A stretch of DNA of 32,504 nt from an uncultured Collinsella sp. (lineage in GTDB: Bacteria; Actinomycetota; Coriobacteriia; Coriobacteriales; Coriobacteriaceae): assembly GCA_902493985.1 (NCBI GenBank), contig CABURR010000023.1:1-32504 (forward strand). Reading direction: 5' to 3'. Each line of letters starts with the position of its first letter. The first letter of the stretch is position 1. A program made the translations under genes and the position numbers. Positions 7,844-14,802 of this stretch are shown in pieces. Below the pieces are notes generated by a model. The model did not search any database, was not told the DNA's origin, and saw only the letters and a list, made by a program, of their open reading frames with translations.

Positions 7844-7878
7844 ATGTCTAGGAAGTTCTTTTTAGAGGAGGAAATGTA

Positions 7879-9768
7879 ATGAACGGAGTTTTGCTCATGG
7901 TTGTGGCCGCGGCGGTGCTCGCCTGCGGCTATCTGGGCTATGGCCGATGGCTGGCCAACAAGTGGGGCGTTGACAAAGAGGCCCTCACGCCGGCCAAGCG
8001 CATGAAGGACGGCAAGAGCTTCTCGCCCGTCTCCGCCTTCACCGCGTTCTCGCACCAGTTCAGCTCGATCTGCGGTGCTGGCCCTGTCACGGGTACGATC
8101 GTCGCCATGGCCTTTGGCTGGCTGCCCGTCGTGCTCTGGGTCCTCGTCGGCGGCATCTTCTTTGGTGCCGTCCACGACTTTGGTGCCCTGTACGCTTCGA
8201 TGAAGAACAACGGCAAGTCGCTCGCTCAGCTCATCGAGAAGTACATCGGCAAGACCGGCCGTCGCCTGTTCCTGCTGTTCTGCTGGCTGTTCTGCATCAT
8301 CGTCATCGCCGCTTTCACCGACATGGTCTGCAAGACGTTCATGTTCACCCCGGCCGTTGACGCTTCTGGTGCTGCTACCGGTGCCATCGACTTCACCAAG
8401 TCCTATGCCGCCGGCTGCGCTGGTACCATCTCCATCCTGTTCACCTTCGTCGCTATCGCCTTTGGTTGGGCCCAGAAGAAGTTCAACCTCACCGGCGCTG
8501 CCGAGTTCGTCACCGGCGTGGTCCTCATGGTTCTCATGTTCGCCGTCGGTATGCAGTTCCCGGTCTACCTGGATAAGTTCCAGTGGTTCGCCGTCGTCAT
8601 GGTCTACCTGGTCTTCGCTGGCGCTATGCCCATCCAGATGCTCAAGACCCCGCGTGACTACCTCACTTCCATTATGATGATCGTCATGATCGTCTGCGCT
8701 GTCCTCGGCATCGTCGTCCTGGGCGTCAACGGTCAGGCTACGATGACCGCTCCGGTCTTCACCGGCTTCTCCACTGCCTCCGGCATGATGTTCCCGGTCC
8801 TGTTCGTCTCCGTCGCTTGCGGTGCTCTCTCCGGTTTCCACAGCCTCGTTTCTTCCGGCACCTCTTCTAAGCAGGTCGAGAAGGAGCAGGACGCCGTCAA
8901 GGTCGGTTATGGCGCCATGATCGTCGAGTCCTTCGTCGGCATCCTTGCCATCATCGTCGCCGGCATCATGTTCTCCGACATGAACACCGCCGGTACCGGC
9001 GCCCTCAACGCTGGTGTCGCTTCCACCCCGTTCCAGATTTTCGCCGCTGGCATCTCCCGCGGTATGCAGGCCTTCGGTGTTGACGGCACGCTCGCTACCG
9101 TCTTTATGACCATGAACGTTTCCGCTCTGGCTCTGACCTCGCTCGACGCCGTCGCCCGCATCGCTCGCACCTCGTTCTCCGAGTTCTTTGCCCAGACCAA
9201 CGACGCCCTGGCCATCGAGTCCAAGGCCGGCTACATGAAGGTCCTCGGCAACCCCTGGTTCGCCACGGTCGTCACCCTGCTTCCCGGTCTCGCCCTCGCT
9301 TTTGGTGGCTATGCCAACATCTGGCCGCTCTTTGGTGCTTCCAACCAGCTGCTCGGCGGCATGACCATGATCACCCTCGCCGTGTTCTGCAAGTGCACCG
9401 GCCGCAAGGGCTGGATGCTCTATGTGCCCGTCGCCTTCCTGCTCTGCTGCACCTTCACCTCGCTGGTCCAGAGCGCCATGGGCTGCATGACCGCCGTCCA
9501 GGCCTACGGTTTCTTCGGTACCATCCCGGCTACCGCCACCACGGCCGCCGTCTCCGTCGCCGCCACCAAGGGCCTGCAGCTCGTCTTCGCCGTCCTGCTG
9601 ATGGTCCTGGGTCTCATCGTCGCCGTCAACTGCCTCAAGGAGTTCTTCGGCAAGGAGGCTGGCTCCATGCCCGACGAGGAGCCCGAGTGGTCCGAGATGG
9701 GCAAGGCCGAGTACGGCCGCGCCGCTGCCGCCGAGGCTCCTGTCGACGCCGAGGCCGCCAAGGCTTAG
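7879..9768 (+). CDS. cstA: CstA family transporter (carbon starvation protein A type)
   Basis: An integral membrane protein of 629 residues with many hydrophobic segments, matching the CstA/BtsT family: early MVVAAAVLACGYLGYGRWLA, then FSPVSAFTAFSHQFSSICGAGPVTGTIVA, the most characteristic family segment, and FHSLVSSGTSSKQ. Known members import pyruvate or are linked to peptide uptake; the substrate here cannot be read from sequence. GAGGAGG lies close to the ATG. The gene is monocistronic between the attenuator and a terminator. Codon use is strikingly biased (mostly ATC, GTC, CTC, TTC, AAG), much more than in the neighbouring acpS operon, which suggests very high expression. The C-terminus is a soluble Glu/Ala-rich tail. 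Confidence 0.9.
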   Translation: MNGVLLMVVAAAVLACGYLGYGRWLANKWGVDKEALTPAKRMKDGKSFSPVSAFTAFSHQFSSICGAGPVTGTIVAMAFGWLPVVLWVLVGGIFFGAVHDFGALYASMKNNGKSLAQLIEKYIGKTGRRLFLLFCWLFCIIVIAAFTDMVCKTFMFTPAVDASGAATGAIDFTKSYAAGCAGTISILFTFVAIAFGWAQKKFNLTGAAEFVTGVVLMVLMFAVGMQFPVYLDKFQWFAVVMVYLVFAGAMPIQMLKTPRDYLTSIMMIVMIVCAVLGIVVLGVNGQATMTAPVFTGFSTASGMMFPVLFVSVACGALSGFHSLVSSGTSSKQVEKEQDAVKVGYGAMIVESFVGILAIIVAGIMFSDMNTAGTGALNAGVASTPFQIFAAGISRGMQAFGVDGTLATVFMTMNVSALALTSLDAVARIARTSFSEFFAQTNDALAIESKAGYMKVLGNPWFATVVTLLPGLALAFGGYANIWPLFGASNQLLGGMTMITLAVFCKCTGRKGWMLYVPVAFLLCCTFTSLVQSAMGCMTAVQAYGFFGTIPATATTAAVSVAATKGLQLVFAVLLMVLGLIVAVNCLKEFFGKEAGSMPDEEPEWSEMGKAEYGRAAAAEAPVDAEAAKA

Positions 9769-9810
9769 TCGACCTGACGAGTTGAACGTCACATCTATAT
9801 GACTCGGAAA

Positions 9811-9846
9811 GACCGGGTCCGCGACTTCGCGGGCTCGGTCTTTTTT
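9811..9846 (+). terminator. Intrinsic terminator of cstA
   Basis: GACCGGGTCCGCG (9811-9823) pairs with CGCGGGCTCGGTC (9828-9840) apart from two inner mismatches or wobbles, and six T residues follow. Confidence 0.88.
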
Positions 9847-9887
9847 CATGCAAAAGCGGGTGACGCTCGAGTGTTCTCGCAGATGTT

Positions 9888-9917
9888 TTGCGTGGATAAG
9901 GGCGCGCGTTGTACCAT
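9888..9917 (+). promoter_or_regulatory. Possible promoter of the JetD-like gene
   Basis: TTGCGT (9888-9893) and TACCAT (9912-9917) with an 18 bp spacer lie between the cstA terminator and the GTG start at 9952. The match is moderate; the position fits. Confidence 0.4.
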
Positions 9918-9951
9918 ATAGACGTATTTGTGTACATATGAAAGGGGCCCC

Positions 9952-12126
9952 GTGGCCAAGACGGTATATTCCGATAACCAAAATAATGTCGATGCCCTGG
10001 CTGAGCGTCTGAGCAGCCAGACGTCGCTTTCTGCCGAGCGTGCCAAGCTGGTTGCCTACGACCTGCTCTGCCGCAAGGCGCTCAAGATTAAGTCGAGTGC
10101 GCTGGCGCAAATTTTCCGCTCCGTCGATAAGGAATGTGACACCAAGGCGATGCGCGATGAACTTATCGCGGCAAATATCGTGACCAAGATCGAGGGTAGC
10201 GGCATTAACGGGCGCCCGGCGTTCTATACCATCAATGCCGAGATCCGTGATGCCCAGGAGCAGCCTGCCGAGTCCGTCGAGGATTTTGTCGTCGAGGATT
10301 CCGCTGACGTGCCTGCTGTGGAAGAAACTGCTCCGCGTGAGCATGTCGATACCGATGAGTTGCTCGATGAGAACGTCGTGCGTGCCTTTACGGCCAAGGC
10401 AGGACGCGGCGGTTTTGGCGGAGGTGGCAAGCGCGATGCGCAGCGCCGCGCCCAGCAGGAGCGCTTCCGTCGCGCCGTTGCTCAAAAGGGTGAGACGGAT
10501 GCCGAGGCTGTTGAGACCGAGGTTGCTGCCGAGTCGCAGAAGCCCACGAAGGAGCAAAAGCCCGTGGAGGCCCAAGAGCCCAAGCGCCGTCGCGGTGCTC
10601 ACTTTAAGGCTGCACAGCAGGATGCCGCGCGTGAGGTTGAAGAGTCTTCTGAGGTTGCAGACGATGTTGAAGAGTCTGCCAAGAAGGCTCCAGGTTCGTG
10701 TCGTCCCGGCCGCGGTTTTGCGGGACGCGCGTATCCCGTAAAGCATCAGGAGAAGGGCGAGTCGGTTTCGACCACCCAGGACGAGAAGGCCGTTGAGCCG
10801 GCGGCTCGCGAGCAAAAGCCTGTTGAGCCGCAGCTTGAGGTTGATGCCGAGGCCAAGGGCCAGCAGCCTACTGATGAGCAGGCGGAGCAGGGCGCGTCGA
10901 GCAAGCCTCGCCGCCGTCGCCATCGTGGGGGCCGCAGTTCCCATGCCGAGACTGCAGCCGAGAAGACCACGCCGCAGGACGAGGATGCGAAGGTCGAGGT
11001 TTCTTCGGGGCAGCCTAAGCGCCAGGCGGCGAAGGAGAGCAAGTCCGATCGTCCGCAGAAGCAGGCGCCTATGCCGAAGCGCGAGCGCAATTCCCAAGGC
11101 GATTCTAAACGCAAGTCTCAGAAGAAGCCGGAGTCTACCGCAGCAGATACTGCTGACCAGCAGCCCAAGTCGGCAGTCCACGGCGAGGTCTCGGCGTTTG
11201 CCCTTGCCCGCGTTTTAGGCAGGCAGCTGCTCAAAGTTGTCCCTACGCCTACGGCGCTCTCTAAGATCAAGGAGCAACAGACACAGATCGTAAAGGTCGA
11301 GGGCAAGGACGGCAAAAAGGCTCCGCAGCGCACTCAGCACAACGAGATGTCCAACCGCAAGATTGCCGAGGAAATCGCAATCATCCAGGCTTGGATCGAG
11401 CAGAATCGAGGTGCCGATACGCCGGTTGCCTCGCGCCGCCAGCGTGCCTACCAGATCTTTAACGACGAGAAGGCTTTTGACGGCAAGCACGGTGAGCGCT
11501 TGATCAGGCGTATGACCGAAAAGGGCATCAGCATGCAGGCGATCAAGGTCGCCCCCAATCGCCCCGTGCACTTTACGGGCTTCTTTACGCTGGGAGCCGA
11601 CAAGCCGTTCATTATGGTCGAGAACCTGGACACCTACGACGAGATCGTCAAGCTGCTGCGTGGCCGCAAGCACGCCAAGCTCTTTGGCATCAAGGTGGGC
11701 GGCGTGATTTTTGGCGGCGGATGCAAGGCGAGCGTCTCGCATGCCTTGGACGATTATCTGGCCGAGATTGGCTATCGCTTTAACTACGTCTACTACGTAG
11801 GCGATATCGATCGCGAGGGCGCGCGCATCGTCGAACAGGCTCGCAATGCCAATGTGGTTGAGATTCGCCTGCATGCCGGCATGTACCGTGCCATGCTCGC
11901 CGAGCATAAGCGTCGCGTGAAGGCCGGCGGCGAGTGCGAGCCCGCGGCTGCCAACCAGGGCGTGCCGCAGAACCTGGCGGCGACGATCAAGGATCTGCCC
12001 ATGGTTACGCGCGTGCAGTTCCGCAACGTGCTACGTGAAGGCGGGCGCATTCCGCAGGAGATTCTGATGACCGCAGACTATCGGGATGGCGACTCGGGAA
12101 GCTTCGACCGCATGCTGAACAACTAG
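9952..12126 (+). CDS. Orphan JetD/DUF2220-like TOPRIM protein with long charged linker
   Basis: Protein of 724 residues with three parts. About 1-98 is a compact, probably winged-helix region. About 100-412 is Glu/Lys/Gln/Pro/Ala-rich and surely disordered, with RGG-like and poly-Arg patches (GRGGFGGGGKR, PRRRRHRGGR) like those of nucleic acid binding tails. About 413-724 resembles the C-terminal region of JetD, the nuclease subunit of Wadjet: RRQRAYQIFNDEKAFD with DEK at 505-507, VENLDTYDE at 556-564 and GDIDREG at 617-623, the last two fitting the acidic glutamate and DxD of a TOPRIM site. The start is GTG 9952, with AAAGGGG (9941-9947) ahead; an upstream TTG is less likely. No JetA, JetB or JetC gene lies nearby. 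It probably acts on DNA, by inference; the role is unknown. Confidence 0.7.
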   Translation: MAKTVYSDNQNNVDALAERLSSQTSLSAERAKLVAYDLLCRKALKIKSSALAQIFRSVDKECDTKAMRDELIAANIVTKIEGSGINGRPAFYTINAEIRDAQEQPAESVEDFVVEDSADVPAVEETAPREHVDTDELLDENVVRAFTAKAGRGGFGGGGKRDAQRRAQQERFRRAVAQKGETDAEAVETEVAAESQKPTKEQKPVEAQEPKRRRGAHFKAAQQDAAREVEESSEVADDVEESAKKAPGSCRPGRGFAGRAYPVKHQEKGESVSTTQDEKAVEPAAREQKPVEPQLEVDAEAKGQQPTDEQAEQGASSKPRRRRHRGGRSSHAETAAEKTTPQDEDAKVEVSSGQPKRQAAKESKSDRPQKQAPMPKRERNSQGDSKRKSQKKPESTAADTADQQPKSAVHGEVSAFALARVLGRQLLKVVPTPTALSKIKEQQTQIVKVEGKDGKKAPQRTQHNEMSNRKIAEEIAIIQAWIEQNRGADTPVASRRQRAYQIFNDEKAFDGKHGERLIRRMTEKGISMQAIKVAPNRPVHFTGFFTLGADKPFIMVENLDTYDEIVKLLRGRKHAKLFGIKVGGVIFGGGCKASVSHALDDYLAEIGYRFNYVYYVGDIDREGARIVEQARNANVVEIRLHAGMYRAMLAEHKRRVKAGGECEPAAANQGVPQNLAATIKDLPMVTRVQFRNVLREGGRIPQEILMTADYRDGDSGSFDRMLNN

Positions 12127-12129
12127 GGA

Positions 12130-12262
12130 CGTGTGGCCCCGACGGGCCGGGCATTAAGTTTGCTGCTCTACAGTCCTGCGCAAGACGAAGGCCACATTAA
12201 GTGGCCTTCTTTGCGTGCGGAACTCGCGACAAACTTAATGCCCGGCCCGTCGAGGCCACACG
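12130..12262 (+). repeat. Hairpin element copy 3 (33 bp arms, 67 nt core)
   Basis: Arms 12130-12162 and 12230-12262 are complementary over 33 bp with one mismatch. The core at 12163-12229 is almost identical to copies 1 and 4, with apical stem GAAGGCCAC / GTGGCCTTC and loop ATTAA. It starts 3 nt after the stop codon of the JetD-like gene and lies before a probable terminator. Confidence 0.95.
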
Positions 12263-12318
12263 GCACGTTGTAGAAGGCGGCTCGCTTTTCGGAACTGGGC
12301 TGATATTTCAAGATGTAA

Positions 12319-12358
12319 GGCGCTCTTGGTCCTAATGGGCTTGGGGCGCCTGTCTTTT
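12319..12358 (+). terminator. Probable terminator of the JetD-like gene
   Basis: GGCGCTCTTGGTCC (12319-12332) can pair with GGGCTTGGGGCGCC (12337-12350) at 13 of 14 positions when G-U pairs are allowed, with a TAAT loop and TGTCTTTT behind it. Because several pairs are G-U, it works only in the + strand RNA. Confidence 0.5.
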
Positions 12359-12467
12359 GAGGGTGGATTTTTGGGACATGCCTTGAAATCTATCTTAACT
12401 TCTCGTCCTGCACGACAAGTTGTGTTGTCTGGCGGGTTCGAATTCCTCCGCTTGCCCACAAGAAAGC
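12359..12467. other. Intergenic region with a tRNA T-arm-like remnant
   Basis: No gene is visible. GCGGGTTCGAATTCCTCCGC (about 12432-12451) resembles the T-arm of a tRNA on the + strand, and is followed by TTGCCCACA like an acceptor end, but no matching 5' acceptor strand lies upstream. It may be the remains of a tRNA gene or of an integration site. Confidence 0.3.
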
Positions 12468-12498
12468 GCTCCAGGTTCATAAGGGCCTGGAGCGCTGT
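12468..12498 (-). terminator. Hairpin terminator downstream of tRNA-Gln
   Basis: CGCTCCAGG and CCTGGAGCG form a perfect stem (flanks extend it to AGCGCTCCAGG/CCTGGAGCGCT) about 15 nt beyond the tRNA 3' end on the minus strand, followed there by TTTCTTG. The T-tract is short. Confidence 0.6.
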
Positions 12499-12510
12499 GT
12501 TCTTAAGGGC

Positions 12511-12581
12511 TGGGACGGAGGGATTCGAACCCCCAACAGCCGGCACCAAAAACCGGAGTTCTACCGTTGAACTACGTCCCA
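12511..12581 (-). tRNA. tRNA-Gln (anticodon TTG)
   Basis: On the minus strand a complete 71 nt cloverleaf is visible: acceptor TGGGACG paired with CGTCCCA, D-stem GTTC/GAAC, anticodon stem CCGGT/GCCGG around loop TTTTGGT with anticodon TTG, and T-arm GGGGG-TTCGAAT-CCCTC. CCA is not encoded. It lies 39 nt downstream of the cwlM-like gene and may share its transcript. Confidence 0.95.
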
Positions 12582-12619
12582 ATGTGTGGTGTTGCCCAAA
12601 AGCAACTCGTTTAGTTTAC

Positions 12620-13525
12620 CTAATCTGCGAGGGCATCGCAAACACCATCGAGCAGGCGTACGGCGAGTGTCTGCGCGTCGCTGGCCGTGAAAGTGCCGTT
12701 GTAGCGCGTCATGCCCGTGAGCTCAATGCGAATGCGAGCCGGCTTCTGCTGCGCGGCGACATTGGCAGTGCGGATGCGCTGGGCCAGGTTGTGGCACTCG
12801 GCGAGGGCAATCGTGGCGCGCGGTGCGGCGTCGGCGGGCAGCTCGTCGCTTGCGATTTCGAGCACCAGGTCAACGTCGGTTGGGACCTCGGAGTCGCAGA
12901 GCATCATGCCGCTGTTGTCGGTCGTTGCCGTGGCGATATTCCACATGCGCGACGCAACACTGCGCGCGATGGGGTCCTCGCCGATAACGGCAATCTGGAA
13001 GCGCTCGAGCACGTTGGCGGCGCGAGCAAAACCGATGCGGGACTCGGCTTCGGTGACCGAGGGCTTGCCCTCCCACACATGGTGCAGGCGGTTGATGTAG
13101 GCGTAGGTGTCCTGGAAGGCCATGCCGTCGGCAAACAGGCCGACATTTTCCTGGAACTGCTGCAGGGCGGCCTCGGTATGCGGACCAAAGTAGCCGTCGT
13201 CTTCGCCACAGGCAAAGCCCAAAACGTTGAGAGCGCGCTGCAGGGCCTGCACATCGGCGCCATGGAAATTGGGCATGCGCAGATAGAGGGTGCGGTCGCC
13301 CAGCTTATACGAAGCGTCTACAAGGGCGCTCCAACAGGGGATATCGACGGCATGACCGGCAGCAAGGCCGCTGTCGAGCCTGAAGGTGCTGACGGCCTGC
13401 TCAGTGGTGGCTCCAAAGTACTTGTCGGTGACTTCGGCGGCATCAATCGTGTAGCCGAGCTGCAGGAGACGAGACTGCACGTCCTCGACGGCTGCTCCTT
13501 GCATGCCCGTTGTAATAGGTTCCAT
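12620..13525 (-). CDS. CwlM-like protein: two peptidoglycan-binding domains and a degenerate C-terminal domain
   Basis: Protein of 301 residues without a signal peptide. Two PG_binding_1 repeats are clear: residues about 5-65 (GMQGAAVEDVQSRLLQLGY) and about 88-140 (GADVQALQRALNVLGF, then EDDGYFGPHTEAALQQFQ), joined by WSALVDASYKLGDRTLYL. This order and linker match actinobacterial CwlM, in which an amidase_3 domain follows. Here the C-terminal 150 residues keep a faint amidase-like outline, but I cannot find the zinc-binding His/Glu set, so hydrolase activity is unlikely. In mycobacteria CwlM is a cytoplasmic regulator of MurA; a similar regulatory role is an inference. GAAAGGGG precedes the ATG. 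The gene follows the polyprenyl synthase after 138 nt. Confidence 0.72.
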   Translation of the reverse strand: MEPITTGMQGAAVEDVQSRLLQLGYTIDAAEVTDKYFGATTEQAVSTFRLDSGLAAGHAVDIPCWSALVDASYKLGDRTLYLRMPNFHGADVQALQRALNVLGFACGEDDGYFGPHTEAALQQFQENVGLFADGMAFQDTYAYINRLHHVWEGKPSVTEAESRIGFARAANVLERFQIAVIGEDPIARSVASRMWNIATATTDNSGMMLCDSEVPTDVDLVLEIASDELPADAAPRATIALAECHNLAQRIRTANVAAQQKPARIRIELTGMTRYNGTFTASDAQTLAVRLLDGVCDALAD

Positions 13526-13663
13526 GAACGAACCCCTTTCGGCGTACCATTCGTACTATTTGAGCGTCTGTCGGATAGACAACGCAAAGGGATGCATAAA
13601 CATGCACTCAACAGTGTAGCAAGTTGTGCCTAAATACGCTGCTGACAGGTTTTATAACACCCG

Positions 13664-14689
13664 TTAGTTAAGGCGCTCCACAAAGAAATCTGCCATGGAG
13701 AGGAACAGCTCGCGTGCGTGCGGATCAAGCTCAACGTTCTCGATGGCCGCTTTGGCCTTAGCGGTCAGGTCGAGCGCGTAAGTGTGGGCGTAATCGATGG
13801 AGCCGGTTTCCTGAAAGATCTCCACGGCGCGTGCGAGCTGCGCGGGATCATCGGTACCCGAGGAAAGAATCGCCTCGACCTCGTCGTGGTGGCGCTCATC
13901 AGAGAGGGCGTGTACGGCGACAAGCGTGCGCTTGCCCTCGGTGATGTCGGTGCGGAAGTCCTTGTTGGCGGCTTCCTTAGCGCCGACAAGGTTGAGCAGG
14001 TCGTCCTGAATCTGAAAGGCAAGGCCCGTGTGCAGGCCAAAGGCGCGCAGCGCTTCGATTTGCTCATCGCTGCCGCCGCCGATAATGGCTCCGGCGGCAA
14101 GCGGCGTGGCTCCGCTGTAAAACGCGGTCTTGTGCGTCGCCATGTCCAGGTAGTCATCAACCGAGATATCAAAGCGCCCGTCACGGACCCAACCCAGGTC
14201 GAGCGCTTGACCCTCGATGGTGCGGACGATCATCTCGGTTAGCTCGTGGAGCACGCGCAGCTTCACGTCGGACTCCAGCGTGGGGTCGTCGAGAACGGTC
14301 TTGGTGACCATGGTGAGCGCCAGGTCGCCACAATTGATGGCAAGCCCCGTGCCCTCGGTAAGGTGCATGCAGGGCTTGCCTCGACGAAGCTGTCCGTTGT
14401 CGGCGATGTCGTCGTGGATCAGCGCGCCCGACTGGAAATGTTCGATGGCTGCCGCAGCGCTGCGGGCACTCTCAAAGCTACCGCCCACTGCGGTTGCGGC
14501 GAGCATGCAGATAAGCGGGCGGTGGCGCTTGCCGGCGTTGGCCGTAAAAGCCGAGAGCGGCGCGTACAGGTAGCGCTCGATATCGGCAGAGGTCGCCTGT
14601 CCGTCAAAGAACGTGGCCAGATAGTCGTTAATCTGGTCAAAGTGCTGGGCTAAAAAGCTGGTAAACGGACTGGACACGGGTTCTCGCAT
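13664..14689 (-). CDS. Polyprenyl diphosphate synthase (geranylgeranyl/farnesyl type)
   Basis: Condenses isopentenyl diphosphate with allylic diphosphates to make an isoprenoid chain, for example for quinones or cell envelope lipids. The first aspartate-rich motif is HDDIADNGQLRRGKP and the second is QIQDDLLNLVG, where the last Asp of DDxxD is replaced by Asn, as in a number of bacterial enzymes. GKRHRPLICMLA matches the conserved GKR.RP region. From the ATG at 14689 it has 341 residues; an in-frame ATG at 14728 would add 13 residues of unconvincing sequence. Neither has a good ribosome binding site, so the start is uncertain. Product chain length cannot be read with confidence. Confidence 0.9.
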   Translation of the reverse strand: MREPVSSPFTSFLAQHFDQINDYLATFFDGQATSADIERYLYAPLSAFTANAGKRHRPLICMLAATAVGGSFESARSAAAAIEHFQSGALIHDDIADNGQLRRGKPCMHLTEGTGLAINCGDLALTMVTKTVLDDPTLESDVKLRVLHELTEMIVRTIEGQALDLGWVRDGRFDISVDDYLDMATHKTAFYSGATPLAAGAIIGGGSDEQIEALRAFGLHTGLAFQIQDDLLNLVGAKEAANKDFRTDITEGKRTLVAVHALSDERHHDEVEAILSSGTDDPAQLARAVEIFQETGSIDYAHTYALDLTAKAKAAIENVELDPHARELFLSMADFFVERLN

Positions 14690-14802
14690 TCTTTCTGAGG
14701 TTGCATTGGTGCAATATGCAGACAACATATTGCCACATCAGGGCGTTTGGCGCGGCAGTTTTGGCGATTTAGGACAACGGGCGTGCGTTTGATGGAGCGC
14801 GC

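Noticed and set aside
7720..11181. A 1153-codon open frame on the minus strand opposite cstA and the JetD-like gene
   Set aside because: It is antisense to well supported genes with family motifs; its Leu/Arg/Gly/Asp-rich protein is what biased codons give on the opposite strand, and no domain is recognised.
9952..12126. Complete Wadjet (JetABCD) defence operon
   Set aside because: Only a JetD-like protein is present; neighbours are cstA and a tRNA-cell wall cluster.
12235..12582. Minus-strand frame overlapping tRNA-Gln
   Set aside because: It covers the tRNA and part of a hairpin element, and its protein resembles nothing.
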